This document shows positions 1 to 8,683 of a stretch of 64,000 bases of DNA, piece after piece. Position numbers and translations under genes: made by a program. The notes under the pieces are model-generated. The model was not told where the DNA came from, made no database searches, and saw only the letters and a list, made by a program, of their open reading frames with translations. The number at the start of each line of letters is the position of its first letter. Position 1 is the first letter of the stretch. Source of the DNA: Sphingobacterium lactis (GTDB lineage Bacteria; Bacteroidota; Bacteroidia; Sphingobacteriales; Sphingobacteriaceae). Where the stretch lies: contig NZ_CP049246.1 in the NCBI RefSeq assembly GCF_011046555.1, positions 1,240,001-1,304,000 on the forward strand, read 5' to 3'.

Positions 1-152
1 ATCAGTTCGTTGGAGAGGCCATGGTTTGCAATGGTGACGAAACCTGTTTCATTGAAAGCCTTGCCGATGTCCTGGACAAACTGCTGACGTTGTTCAGCAG
101 TACCTTCCGTGTAATGCTGCAAATCTAATCTTGGAATATTTACTAAAGCCAT
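1..152 (-). CDS. 2-oxoglutarate/Fe(II) oxygenase, N-terminal fragment
   Basis: Only the first 50 codons lie in the window; the gene runs off the left edge. The translation starts MALVNIPRLDLQHY and continues with QFVQDIGKAFNETGFVTIAN, which resembles the non-haem dioxygenase N-terminal region (DIOX_N) of isopenicillin N synthase-like oxygenases. The His-Asp-His iron ligands and the 2-oxoglutarate-binding Arg would be in the missing part, so activity and substrate cannot be judged. It is divergent from the marR gene, with a 260-bp shared upstream region. Confidence 0.7.
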   Translation of the reverse strand, partial: MALVNIPRLDLQHYTEGTAEQRQQFVQDIGKAFNETGFVTIANHGLSNEL

Positions 153-376
153 AATTCTTGATATTTAATACAAAGTTAACGTAATAATGAAATCAATGGT
201 TGATAACTGTGGGTAAACCATGGATTATTCCCTATAAATATATGGTTTTCAGTTTATAAAAGTTTTCCACAACTGCTTCGCTGGTGAATTGTTTTACCCT
301 AGTGATTCATTTGTGTCAAGTATTTATTAAAAATTTACAAAAGTGTTTGAATTATCATTTCAAAAATTTAAATTTG

Positions 377-390
377 TTATGCTTGCATAA
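377..390. promoter_or_regulatory. Candidate MarR operator overlapping a -7-like box
   Basis: TTATGC-TT-GCATAA is a perfect 6-bp inverted repeat, extending imperfectly to 9-bp arms (TTGTTATGC/GCATAATAA). It contains TATGCTTG (378-385), one mismatch from the Bacteroidota -7 consensus TAnnTTTG, and lies 23 bp upstream of the marR start. A palindrome over the promoter of a MarR gene is the usual arrangement for autorepression. Binding is inferred. No good -33 TTTG at the usual spacing was found. Confidence 0.45.
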
Positions 391-412
391 TAAATAAGTA
401 GATAACCCTGAT

Positions 413-859
413 ATGAGCCAAGACAATACCATAGACTATTTTTTGAAGACTGCTTGGCAGACGGTTGCCAATAAGTACAATGTGATTGCCTCTCAGCATG
501 GCTTTACGCAGGCTGCGGGCTATATCCTGATCAATATCCACCGCGATGGAACACCAGTTTCACAGATTGCGAATTCAACCGGTGTGAAGACCACTTCGCT
601 ATCCCGGGTGCTGAACAATCTGGAAAGTTTGGGATTCATCTATCGGGAGACGAGCGATACGGATAAACGATCGGTAAAGGTGTACCTGACGGAATTGGGG
701 CGTGAGAAGCGTAAGATCGCCAAGGATGTCGTTCGTGAGTTCAATGAGCACCTGAACACTTCCTTTACGGAAAAAGAAAAAGCCACCTTGGTGAAGTTGC
801 TACAGCGTGTGAACGAAGTGGCCACCAATTATACACCAGCGGTCCAGATAGAATCTTAG
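413..859 (+). CDS. MarR-family transcriptional regulator
   Basis: A 148-residue protein with the length and layout of MarR regulators. A helical N-terminus (about 1-35) is followed by a winged helix-turn-helix (about 40-105): VSQIANSTGVKTTSLSRVLN is the helix-turn-helix and SDTDKRSVKVYLTELGREKR is the wing with its usual DKR/LTxxG pattern. A C-terminal helix would complete the dimer interface. It is the first gene of a beta-oxidation operon, 26 bp before the fadN-like gene, so it probably controls fatty-acid degradation in response to an acyl-CoA or fatty acid. That role is inferred from position. No Shine-Dalgarno is evident. Confidence 0.9.
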   Translation: MSQDNTIDYFLKTAWQTVANKYNVIASQHGFTQAAGYILINIHRDGTPVSQIANSTGVKTTSLSRVLNNLESLGFIYRETSDTDKRSVKVYLTELGREKRKIAKDVVREFNEHLNTSFTEKEKATLVKLLQRVNEVATNYTPAVQIES

Positions 860-885
860 ATTAAAAAAAAGAAAATATACGTGAT

Positions 886-3312
886 ATGAATAGAAATATT
901 AAAAAAGTAGCTGTATTGGGATCCGGAGTTATGGGTTCCCGAATTGCCTGCCACTTTGCTAATATCGGTTTAGAGGTCTTGCTGTTGGATATCGTTCCGC
1001 GGGAGCTGCTGCCGGCAGAAGAAGCCAAGGGATTGACCTTGGAGAGCCCGGTGGTAAGGAACCGCATTGTGAACCAATCCTTGGACACAGCCATCAAATC
1101 AAACCCTGCGCCTTTATTCAGCAAATCATTCGCCAGTCGGATATCGACCGGTAATTTTGACGATGATATGCACAAGATTGCACAGGCAGATTGGGTAATC
1201 GAAGTGGTCGTGGAGCGTTTGGATATTAAACAGTCCGTATTTGAAAAAGTAGAGCAACACAGAAAGCCTGGTACCTTGATTACCTCCAATACATCGGGTA
1301 TTCCGATCCATTTGATGGCGGAAGGCCGTTCCGAGGACTTCAAAGCACATTTTTGTGGGACGCACTTCTTCAACCCGCCGCGTTACCTGCAGCTGTTGGA
1401 AATTATTCCAACCCCACATACCAACAAAGAGGTCGTGGATTTCCTAATGGAATACGGCGATAAGATGTTGGGAAAAACAGTGGTGTTGTGTAAGGATACC
1501 CCAGCATTCATCGGAAACCGTGTAGGTGTGTATTCCATGCTTGCCGTGACGCACCTCGTGGAGAAGTTGGACCTGAAAGTTGAAGAGGTTGATAAATTTA
1601 CCGGCCCTGCAATGGGTCACCCGAAATCGGCAACCTTCCGTACTGCGGATGTAGTCGGTTTGGATACATTGGTGAATGTGGCCAAAGGTTTGGAGCAGAA
1701 TGCGCCGAATGATGAGGCCAAAGGCGTCTTTATCCTCCCTGATTTTATCACCAAGATGGTGGAAAATAAATGGTTGGGGGAGAAGACCAAGAAAGGATTT
1801 TACGAAAAGGTTAAGGATGACAAAGGAAACTCTGAAATCCTATCCTTGGATCTGAAGACCCTGACCTATGGCAAACAGGAAAAGGTGAAATCCAGCACCT
1901 TGGATGCTACAAAACAAGTGGAAGATATCCGCAAGCGCATGAAGGTATACGAGCAGGGAACGGATAAAGCCGCTACGCTTTTCCGCGCCATGCACTATCC
2001 ATTGTTCGAGTATGTTTCCAACCGTGTTCCGGAAATTACCGACGACTTTTTCCGTATCGATGACGCCATGCGTGCCGGATTCGGTTGGGAATTGGGGCCT
2101 TTCGAGGTATGGGATGCCCTAGGTGTGAAGGAAACCATTGAAAAGATAAAACAAGAAGAGAAGCGTCTTCCTGGTCAGACAGGCGAGGTTGCACAATGGG
2201 TCCACGATATGTTGGCCGCCGGTTGCGAAAGCTTCTATAAAGTAGAAAATGGCGTACGCCAGTATTACGATATCGCTTCCAAGTCCTATAAAGCGATCCC
2301 GGGTACCGAAGATCTGATTGTCTTGGATAACATCCGTGCGTCAAAAACAATCTGGAAGAACTCCGGCGTGTCCATTATCGACCTTGGTGATGGCATTATA
2401 AACTGTGAGTTCCACACCAAAATGAATACCATCGGTGGCGATGTGATCCAGGGCTTGAACAAGGCGATTGATCTAGCAGAAAAAGAATACCGTGGATTGG
2501 TGATTTCCAATGATGGAAAGAACTTCTCTGCCGGAGCGAATATCGGGATGATCTTTATGATGGCGGTTGAGCAGGACTACGACGAGTTGAATATGGCCGT
2601 TAAGATGTTCCAGGATACGTCGATGCGCCTACGCTACTCCGCGATCCCTGTAGTTGCTGCACCTTTCCAATTGGCATTGGGTGGCGGCTGTGAGTTCTCG
2701 ATGCATGCTGACTTTGTACAGCTGCATGCCGAGACGTACATGGGATTGGTAGAGTTCGGTGTTGGTGTGATTCCGGGTGGCGGTGGATCCAAGGAGTTCG
2801 CATTGCGTGCATCCGATGATTTCCGTCCGGATCAGATCGATCAGAACTTCCTGAAAGACCGTTTCTTGACGATCGGTCAGGCAAAAGTTTCTACCTCGGC
2901 GGTTGAAGCGTTCGAGCTGGGCTATCTGCAGGAAGGAAAGTATGCCATCACGATGAACCGTGCACGCCTATTGGCCGATGCGAAAGCAAAAGCATTGGAA
3001 ATGGCAAACGAAGGCTATGTGCAGCCGGCACGCCGCAAGGACATCAAAGTGTTGGGTAACCAAGGTCTGGGCATCGTCTATGTGGGTGCATCCTCGATGG
3101 AAGCCGGCCACTACATCTCCGAGCACGACAAGAAAATCTCCGAGAAACTCGGTTGGGTCATGTGCGGTGGAGACCTGGCACAACCTACCGAAGTCGATGA
3201 GCAATACCTCCTGGATATGGAACGCAGAGCCTTCGTGGAGCTATGTGCCGAACGAAAAACCCTGGAAAGAATCCAAGCGATGCTGACAACGGGGAAACCG
3301 TTAAGGAATTAA
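886..3312 (+). CDS. fadN: 3-hydroxyacyl-CoA dehydrogenase / enoyl-CoA hydratase fusion (FadN-like)
   Basis: An 808-residue cytoplasmic beta-oxidation enzyme that hydrates enoyl-CoA and oxidises 3-hydroxyacyl-CoA with NAD. The dehydrogenase half comes first: the Rossmann motif VLGSGVMGSRIACHFANIGL is near residues 10-30, HFFNPPRYLQLLEIIP lies further in, and the second dehydrogenase segment begins around KDTPAFIGNRVGVY. A crotonase fold follows from about residue 495, with oxyanion-hole segments FSAGANIG (about 547) and LALGGGCEF and a candidate catalytic Glu623 in GLVEFGVGVIPGG. This order, dehydrogenase then hydratase, is that of Bacillus FadN and the reverse of E. coli FadB. With fadA- and fadE-like genes downstream it matches a fadNAE set, but is separated from fadA by a repeat-bearing insertion. 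Confidence 0.93.
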   Translation: MNRNIKKVAVLGSGVMGSRIACHFANIGLEVLLLDIVPRELLPAEEAKGLTLESPVVRNRIVNQSLDTAIKSNPAPLFSKSFASRISTGNFDDDMHKIAQADWVIEVVVERLDIKQSVFEKVEQHRKPGTLITSNTSGIPIHLMAEGRSEDFKAHFCGTHFFNPPRYLQLLEIIPTPHTNKEVVDFLMEYGDKMLGKTVVLCKDTPAFIGNRVGVYSMLAVTHLVEKLDLKVEEVDKFTGPAMGHPKSATFRTADVVGLDTLVNVAKGLEQNAPNDEAKGVFILPDFITKMVENKWLGEKTKKGFYEKVKDDKGNSEILSLDLKTLTYGKQEKVKSSTLDATKQVEDIRKRMKVYEQGTDKAATLFRAMHYPLFEYVSNRVPEITDDFFRIDDAMRAGFGWELGPFEVWDALGVKETIEKIKQEEKRLPGQTGEVAQWVHDMLAAGCESFYKVENGVRQYYDIASKSYKAIPGTEDLIVLDNIRASKTIWKNSGVSIIDLGDGIINCEFHTKMNTIGGDVIQGLNKAIDLAEKEYRGLVISNDGKNFSAGANIGMIFMMAVEQDYDELNMAVKMFQDTSMRLRYSAIPVVAAPFQLALGGGCEFSMHADFVQLHAETYMGLVEFGVGVIPGGGGSKEFALRASDDFRPDQIDQNFLKDRFLTIGQAKVSTSAVEAFELGYLQEGKYAITMNRARLLADAKAKALEMANEGYVQPARRKDIKVLGNQGLGIVYVGASSMEAGHYISEHDKKISEKLGWVMCGGDLAQPTEVDEQYLLDMERRAFVELCAERKTLERIQAMLTTGKPLRN

Positions 3313-3327
3313 GCGGAGCTTAATTCC
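3305..3327 (+). other. Hairpin spanning the fadN stop codon
   Basis: GGAATTAAGC (3305-3314), loop GGA, GCTTAATTCC (3318-3327): a perfect 10-bp stem that contains the TAA stop codon at 3310-3312. It lacks a T-tract, so it is not a standard intrinsic terminator. It could protect the 3' end of the upstream mRNA or mark the left junction of the inserted block. Confidence 0.6.
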
Positions 3328-3330
3328 AAG

Positions 3331-3362
3331 TATTGAGAATTGAGATGTGAGATTTGAGATAG
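3331..3362 (+). repeat. 7-bp-period repeat, TGAGATN type (left of the IVP gene)
   Basis: Four consecutive heptamers of the form TTGAGAA, TTGAGAT, GTGAGAT, TTGAGAT. Bases 3341-3360 (TGAGATGTGAGATTTGAGAT) are complementary at 18 of 20 positions to 3829-3848 on the other side of the four-helix-bundle gene, so the gene is flanked by inverted arms. The same heptamer family recurs at 3824-4080, 40384, 43998 and 47284-47577. Confidence 0.85.
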
Positions 3363-3423
3363 AAAGACTGTTATTGGGGGATGGAATAGTGAATTTGGGC
3401 AAGGCAGCTAATCAGTAGATATC

Positions 3424-3786
3424 ATGCATAAATTGGAAGAATTAAAGGTATGGCATAGGGCAATGGAACTTACCGTTCTTGTGTTCCAGGTTGTATCAGA
3501 TCTTCCTCCGGAAGAAAAGTACGGGTTGGCATCTCAAATCAAACGCTCGGTTGTTTCAATAGCTTCAAATATAGCGGAAGGTGCAGGACGAAATACCGAT
3601 AAGGAATTTTACCATTTTTTAGGAATGGCCTCGGGATCTTCTTATGAGCTATTGACTCAGATACTGATAGCGGCAAAGCTAAATATGATAAATAAGCAAC
3701 AAGCAGAAGTTATCTATTTGGAGTTGACTCAGATTCAGAAAATGATATATGGTTTCCAAAGGAAACTTGCTAAAAATTTTAAATAA
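3424..3786 (+). CDS. Four-helix-bundle protein, 23S rRNA intervening-sequence protein family (IVP/S23)
   Basis: A 120-residue protein with the family signature: an N-terminal 'LEELKVWHRAMEL', then QIKRSVVSIASNIAEGAGR (the SIxSNIAEG motif), then a helix containing FYHFLGMASGSSYELLTQI. Members fold as a four-helix bundle and pentamerise. They were first found encoded inside 23S rRNA intervening sequences of Leptospira and Coxiella, and related Avd proteins act with diversity-generating reverse transcriptases. No reverse transcriptase or target gene is here. The gene is visibly more A+T-rich than the fad genes on either side and sits between fadN and fadA, flanked by inverted 7-bp-period repeats, which suggests insertion. 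Its function is unknown. Confidence 0.9.
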   Translation: MHKLEELKVWHRAMELTVLVFQVVSDLPPEEKYGLASQIKRSVVSIASNIAEGAGRNTDKEFYHFLGMASGSSYELLTQILIAAKLNMINKQQAEVIYLELTQIQKMIYGFQRKLAKNFK

Positions 3787-3793
3787 GACAATT

Positions 3794-4083
3794 TGTGAGG
3801 AGCTGATTTTTGGGAATTAATAGCTCAAATCTCATATCTCACATCTAATATCTAAAAAAATACAATCATGTGAGGCGGTGATTTTTGCGAGTTAATATCT
3901 CAAATCTCATATCTCACATCTAATATCTAAAAAAATACAATCATGTGAGGCGGTGATTTTTGCGAGTTAATAGCTCAAATCTCCTATCTCACATCTAATA
4001 TCTAAAAAAATACAATCATGTGAGGCGGTGATTTTTGCGAGTTAATATCTCAAATCTCATATCTCACATCTAATATCTAAAAG
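3794..4083 (+). repeat. 75-bp tandem repeat, about four copies, directly upstream of fadA
   Basis: Units begin TGTGAGG at 3794, 3869, 3944 and 4019, exactly 75 bp apart; the last one ends at the fadA start codon. Copies 2-4 are almost identical and differ at a few sites (TTAATATCTC versus TTAATAGCTC, CTCATATC versus CTCCTATC). Copy 1 is more diverged (GAGCTGATTTTTGGGAATT) and is presumably the ancestor. Each unit carries the heptamer block CTCAAATCTCATATCTCACA, the reverse-complement form of the TGAGATN repeat, plus a unique part TACAATCATGTGAGGCGGTG. The copies are contiguous with no spacers, so this is not a CRISPR array. The region has no evident ORF and forms the fadA 5' leader. Confidence 0.95.
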
Positions 4084-5256
4084 ATGGAAGCATACATTGT
4101 AGCAGGATACCGTACCGCAGTAGGAAAAGCGCCGAGAGGAGGATTCCGATTTACGCGTGCGGATGATTTGGCGGCGGATGTGATCAAGTATTTGATGGCG
4201 TCAGTGCCGAATGTTAATAAAGATGATATTGATGACGTCATCGTTGGGAATGCCATGCCGGAGGCTGAGCAGGGTCTTAACGTGGGACGTTTTATTTCCC
4301 TGATGGGATTGGATACAGATAAGGTTCCGGGGATTACCGTGAACCGGTACTGTGCCTCGGGTCTGGAGACCATTGCTACGGCGGTGGCTAAGATCAAGTC
4401 GGGGATGGCCGATATGATCATCGCCGGTGGTGTTGAGGTGATGTCGGGGATGCCGTTCGGCGGTTGGAAGATCGTGCCGAATCCGGTAGTCTCTAAAAAT
4501 CACCCGGACTGGTACTGGGGGATGGGCTTAACGGCGGAAGCGGTGGCCAAGGATTATAACGTATCCCGCGAAGATCAGGATAAGTTTGCGCTGAAGTCGA
4601 ATGAAAAGGCTGTTGCAGCAATCAAAGCCGGTCGTTTCAAGGATCAGATCGTGCCGATTACCATCAAGGAGAATTACGTGAAAGACGGCAAGATGGCGAC
4701 CCGTGAATATGTTGTGGATACGGATGAAGGACCACGTGCGGACACCTCGTTGGAGGCATTGGGCAAGTTGCGTCCGGTCTTCGATGCAAAGGGATCCGTT
4801 ACGGCAGGGAATTCCTCGCAGACTTCCGACGGTGCGGCCTTTGTCTTGGTAGTTTCGGAAAAGAAAATGAACGAATTGGGCTTGAAACCGATCGCCAAAT
4901 TGGTCAGCTATGCCGTTGCAGGCGTGCCGCCACGGATTATGGGTATCGGACCAGTTGTCGCAATTCCAAAGGCGCTGGAACAAGCTGGATTGAAAAAAGA
5001 AGATATCGATCTATTCGAATTGAATGAAGCATTTGCTTCGCAATCCCTAGCCGTTATCCGGGAATTGGGATTGGATGAGGAGAAGGTCAATGTGAATGGT
5101 GGAGCAATTGCTTTAGGGCACCCACTGGGATGTACCGGAGCGAAGCTGACCGTGCAGGTATTGAATGAACTGAAAGCCCGCGGCAAGAAATATGGTATGG
5201 TAACGATGTGTGTCGGAACGGGGCAGGGAGCGGCAGGTATCTTCGAATTGCTATAG
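4084..5256 (+). CDS. fadA: Acetyl-CoA C-acyltransferase (thiolase)
   Basis: A 390-residue thiolase that cleaves 3-ketoacyl-CoA to acetyl-CoA and a shortened acyl-CoA, the last beta-oxidation step. The nucleophile is Cys90 ([13 protein letters not shown]), with His346 in [17 protein letters not shown] and Cys376 in [11 protein letters not shown]; all three catalytic residues are present and the length is normal. It presumably works with the fadN-like hydratase/dehydrogenase and the following acyl-CoA dehydrogenase. The start codon lies 2 bp past the end of the last heptamer block of the 75-bp array, so translation starts from a repeat-derived leader. Whether it is read from the marR promoter through the insertion or from a promoter within the repeats is open. 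Confidence 0.95.
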   Translation: MEAYIVAGYRTAVGKAPRGGFRFTRADDLAADVIKYLMASVPNVNKDDIDDVIVGNAMPEAEQGLNVGRFISLMGLDTDKVPGITVNRYCASGLETIATAVAKIKSGMADMIIAGGVEVMSGMPFGGWKIVPNPVVSKNHPDWYWGMGLTAEAVAKDYNVSREDQDKFALKSNEKAVAAIKAGRFKDQIVPITIKENYVKDGKMATREYVVDTDEGPRADTSLEALGKLRPVFDAKGSVTAGNSSQTSDGAAFVLVVSEKKMNELGLKPIAKLVSYAVAGVPPRIMGIGPVVAIPKALEQAGLKKEDIDLFELNEAFASQSLAVIRELGLDEEKVNVNGGAIALGHPLGCTGAKLTVQVLNELKARGKKYGMVTMCVGTGQGAAGIFELL

Positions 5257-5291
5257 GCTGATCAACAAAGAATAATCAAAATTATAAGGAT

Positions 5292-5305
5292 CGGGTGGAA
5301 ACCCG
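5292..5305 (+). other. Intercistronic hairpin between fadA and fadE
   Basis: CGGGT-GGAA-ACCCG forms a 5-bp stem with a GNRA-like loop in the 72-bp gap between the thiolase and acyl-CoA dehydrogenase genes. There is no T-tract, so it is more likely an mRNA-processing or stability element than a terminator. Confidence 0.35.
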
Positions 5306-5328
5306 GTTAGCGCATAAATCCAAATATT

Positions 5329-7122
5329 ATGAGTGAAGAAGTAAAAAACAAGGCCATTAAGGGAGGAGAGTTCGTAATTCGTGAAACTCCCTATACAGAT
5401 ATTTTTATTCCGGAAGAATTTGATGAAGAGGCGAAGATGATTCGTCAGACCTGTCTGGATTTCCTGGATACGGAAGTGTTGAATAAATTGGAGCGCATCG
5501 ATGCGCAGGAAGAAGGCCTGATGCAGAGCTTAATGGATAAATCCGGCGAGTTGGGCATGTTGGGTGTTTCGATCCCTGAGGAATACGGTGGTTTCGGAAA
5601 GAGCTTCAATACATCCATGTTGGTGGCGGATGCTGTAGGCGGAGGATTCTCCTTTGCCGTTGCGCTGTCCGCACATACAGGTATCGGTACTTTGCCGATC
5701 CTTTACTATGGAAATGCGGAGCAAAAAGCGAAGTACATCCCTAAATTGGGAACCGGTGAATGGAAGGCAGCTTATTGCTTGACAGAACCCAACTCCGGTT
5801 CGGATGCAAACTCCGGCCGTACCTCTGCGAAATTAAATGCCGAAGGAACCCATTACCTGATCAATGGTCAGAAGATGTGGATCACAAACGGTGGTTTTGC
5901 CGATGTATTCATCGTATTCGCGAAAATTGACGACGATAAGAACCTTACCGCTTTTATCGTGGAGAAGGATTTCGGTGGCATCACGATGAACCCGGAAGAG
6001 CACAAATTGGGAATCAAGGGATCCTCAACACGCCAGATATTCTTTAACGATACACCAGTTCCTGTAGAGAACATGCTTTCCGAACGGGAAAACGGTTTCA
6101 AGATTGCCGTGAATATCTTGAATATCGGACGTATTAAACTGGGTGCTGCAACAATTGGTTCGGCGCGCGCGGTATTGTCGACAGCGATCAATTATGCCAA
6201 TGAGCGTGTACAGTTTAATTTGCCGATTTCCAAGTTTGGTGCTATCCGCTATAAATTGGCAGAAGCAGCAACACGTTTGTTTGCCAATGAGTCTGCAGCG
6301 TACCGTGCCGGTCAGAATATCGACGATGCGTACGAAGCATTGGTTGCCGGCGGTATGGACGAGGCGAAAGCAAAACTGAAATCCGTAGAGCAATTCGCGA
6401 TTGAGTGTGCGATCATTAAAGTATGGTGTTCGGAGATGTTGGATTATACGGTGGATGAAGGTGTGCAGATCTATGGTGGTATGGGCTATTCAGCAGATGC
6501 ACCGATGGAGCGTGCTTACCGTGATTCACGTATCAACAGAATCTTCGAAGGAACCAACGAGGTTAACCGCCTATTGGTTGTAGATATGTTATTGAAGCGT
6601 GCGATGAAAGGTGAATTGGATTTGATGGGTCCAGCACAGGCTGTTGCGGGTGAATTGATGTCCATTCCGGACTTCGGCGCGGAGGATGAAACACCTTTTG
6701 CAGCAGAGAAGAAAATCATTGCGAACCTGAAGAAAGCCGGATTGATGATCGCGGGCGCTGCGGTTCAGAAGTTAATGATGTCCCTATCCAAAGAACAGGA
6801 GATTTTGATGAATATCGCTGATATTATCGGCTATGTATATGTTGCGGAATCGGTATTGCTACGTGCCGAGAAGCTACAGCATACCCAACCTGGCGAACAT
6901 GCAGATTATGCTGCCGATATGGCGCGGGTGTACCTGTATGGAGCCGTCGATAAAGTGAATGCCGCTGGTAAAGAAGCGTTGTACTCCTTCGGTGAGGGCG
7001 ATGAGTTGAACATGATGTTGGTGGGTCTACGCCGCTTTACGAAGGCTGGGCCATTCAATGTGAAGGAAGCTCGTCAGCGCATTGCGAAGAAGTTGATTGA
7101 AGAAAATAAATACTGTTTCTAA
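5329..7122 (+). CDS. fadE: Acyl-CoA dehydrogenase, long FadE/VLCAD-like type
   Basis: A 597-residue FAD enzyme that introduces the trans-2 double bond into acyl-CoA. Recognisable segments are AYCLTEPNSGSDANSGRT and KMWITNGGFADVFIVFAKID in the middle domain, and RINRIFEGTNEVNRLL in the C-terminal helical domain, where the Glu of the EGTNEV motif is the usual catalytic base. About 170 further residues after the standard fold make it as long as Bacillus FadE and VLCAD-type enzymes, longer than the ~380-residue short type. It is the last gene of the operon and is followed by a strong terminator. Confidence 0.93.
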   Translation: MSEEVKNKAIKGGEFVIRETPYTDIFIPEEFDEEAKMIRQTCLDFLDTEVLNKLERIDAQEEGLMQSLMDKSGELGMLGVSIPEEYGGFGKSFNTSMLVADAVGGGFSFAVALSAHTGIGTLPILYYGNAEQKAKYIPKLGTGEWKAAYCLTEPNSGSDANSGRTSAKLNAEGTHYLINGQKMWITNGGFADVFIVFAKIDDDKNLTAFIVEKDFGGITMNPEEHKLGIKGSSTRQIFFNDTPVPVENMLSERENGFKIAVNILNIGRIKLGAATIGSARAVLSTAINYANERVQFNLPISKFGAIRYKLAEAATRLFANESAAYRAGQNIDDAYEALVAGGMDEAKAKLKSVEQFAIECAIIKVWCSEMLDYTVDEGVQIYGGMGYSADAPMERAYRDSRINRIFEGTNEVNRLLVVDMLLKRAMKGELDLMGPAQAVAGELMSIPDFGAEDETPFAAEKKIIANLKKAGLMIAGAAVQKLMMSLSKEQEILMNIADIIGYVYVAESVLLRAEKLQHTQPGEHADYAADMARVYLYGAVDKVNAAGKEALYSFGEGDELNMMLVGLRRFTKAGPFNVKEARQRIAKKLIEENKYCF

Positions 7123-7144
7123 GTATTAAGGTTGATTATGAGAG

Positions 7145-7170
7145 AAAGCCCCGGTGACGGGGCTTTTTTC
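7145..7170 (+). terminator. Intrinsic terminator of the fad operon
   Basis: AAAGCCCCG-GTGA-CGGGGCTTT followed by more T residues: a 9-bp perfect stem with a 4-base loop and T-tract, 23 bp after the fadE stop. Confidence 0.92.
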
Positions 7171-7248
7171 GTTAAGATAATGTGACACGCCAAATGATGG
7201 GCATTGAAATTTAAATCTTAATTTTAGCAATCAACAAAACATCGACGA

Positions 7249-8682
7249 TTGGATTCATACGACGCCATAATAATCGGATCGGGGCCCAATGGATTCGCAG
7301 CAGCGATTACATTGCAGAAACAAGGCCTGCGCACCTTACTCATCGAAGGTGCCGATACGGTAGGTGGGGGCATGCGAAGCAAGGAATTGACGCTTCCCGG
7401 TTTCATCCATGATGTCTGCTCGGCCATCCATCCGCTCGCCTTTGGATCGCCATGGATGAAAAACCTTCCACTGGAAGACTATGGCCTTCAATTTACCCAT
7501 GCGCCTTATCCGGTTGCCCAGCCGTTGGCCAATGGAGATGCAGTCCTGCTGCACCAGGATCTGGCGTTGATGGCCGAGGAATTGGGCGTTGATTTTTCCG
7601 CATATAAGACACTTCTGCAACCGTTCTTGAAAGATTGGGATGCCCTCTCGGCGGATATTTTAGGTCCACTGCGGATCCCGGAATCACCTTTTTTAATGGC
7701 AAAATTCGGTTTGCAAGGGCTACGGCCTGCGGCAAGTGTGGCTTCGCGATTTAAAACCGCGCGCGGCAAGGCCCTATGGGCCGGATTGGTGGCACATGGT
7801 ATGCAGCCTTTCTCCAAAATGACAACGAGTGCCATGGGGATGGTCCTGGCCCTTCTGGGGCATCGATTTGGCTGGCCCATTCCGATCGGCGGCTCCCAGG
7901 CCATCGCCGATGCGCTCTTGGCCTACTACCGTTCCTTGGGGGGCGAAGTGCAGCTCAACACCTGGGTGACGGATATCCGGGAACTCCCCAACCATAAACT
8001 CCTCTTCCTCGATTTGACACCCCAACAGGTTCTTGAGCTGGAAGGAATCGATCTAGATCCGAAATATCGAAAGCAATTGGCAAACTATCGCTACGGGATG
8101 GGTGTCTTTAAGGTAGATTGGGCGCTTTCGGAACCGACTGTCTTTCGGGATGGGCGCAGCCACCTGGCGTCGACCGTACATGTTGGCAACTCCTACCAGG
8201 AGATTGCGGAAGCTGAATTGGCGACCTACAACGGGAAGTTGGTCGACCGACCGTTCGTGTTGTTTTCACAACCGAGCCGTTTCGATCCGAGCCGTGCCCC
8301 GGAAGGAAAGCATGTTGGGTGGGCGTATTGCCATGTTCCACATGGATCGCGCACGGACAGGACCGATGCCATTGAGGAGCAGATCGAACGTTTTGCTCCC
8401 GGTTTTCGGGAGACCATCCTGAAGCGCCATCGCATGGGGCCCGGCCAGCTGCAGGATTACAATCCGAATTATATTGGCGGTGATATCAATGGCGGGCAGC
8501 TGGATATCTTTCAGTTATTTACCCGTCCGACCCGCTCGCTGACACCCTATCGGACGTCCAACCCAACGGTTTACCTGGCTTCTTCATCGACGCCACCCGG
8601 GGGTGGAGTACATGGCATGTGCGGATTTCATGCCGCACGGGTCGCCCTGCGTGATCATTATCAATTGAACATAACACCATAA
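7249..8682 (+). CDS. NAD(P)/FAD-dependent oxidoreductase, phytoene-desaturase-like
   Basis: A 477-residue flavoprotein. It opens with an FAD-binding Rossmann fold (DAIIIGSGPNGFAAAITLQK, about residues 5-24, followed by LLIEGADTVGGGMRS), the layout of the phytoene dehydrogenase/amine oxidase superfamily. The C-terminal region VYLASSSTPPGGGVHGMCGF matches the second FAD-contact segment of that group (PGGGVHGM). The start codon appears to be TTG (7249), because no in-frame ATG or GTG lies before the GxGxxG motif. The substrate is unknown, and no carotenoid genes are nearby. The next gene starts one base after the stop, so the two are co-transcribed. Confidence 0.82.
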   Translation: MDSYDAIIIGSGPNGFAAAITLQKQGLRTLLIEGADTVGGGMRSKELTLPGFIHDVCSAIHPLAFGSPWMKNLPLEDYGLQFTHAPYPVAQPLANGDAVLLHQDLALMAEELGVDFSAYKTLLQPFLKDWDALSADILGPLRIPESPFLMAKFGLQGLRPAASVASRFKTARGKALWAGLVAHGMQPFSKMTTSAMGMVLALLGHRFGWPIPIGGSQAIADALLAYYRSLGGEVQLNTWVTDIRELPNHKLLFLDLTPQQVLELEGIDLDPKYRKQLANYRYGMGVFKVDWALSEPTVFRDGRSHLASTVHVGNSYQEIAEAELATYNGKLVDRPFVLFSQPSRFDPSRAPEGKHVGWAYCHVPHGSRTDRTDAIEEQIERFAPGFRETILKRHRMGPGQLQDYNPNYIGGDINGGQLDIFQLFTRPTRSLTPYRTSNPTVYLASSSTPPGGGVHGMCGFHAARVALRDHYQLNITP

Positions 8683-8683
8683 C

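Noticed and set aside
208..271. Two DnaA-box-like sites (TGTGGGTAA at 208, TTTTCCACA at 263)
   Set aside because: Each has one mismatch to TTATnCACA, only two occur, and there is no dnaA, AT-rich unwinding cluster or other origin gene nearby.
3794..4083. CRISPR-like array
   Set aside because: The 75-bp units are contiguous with no variable spacers, and no cas gene is present.
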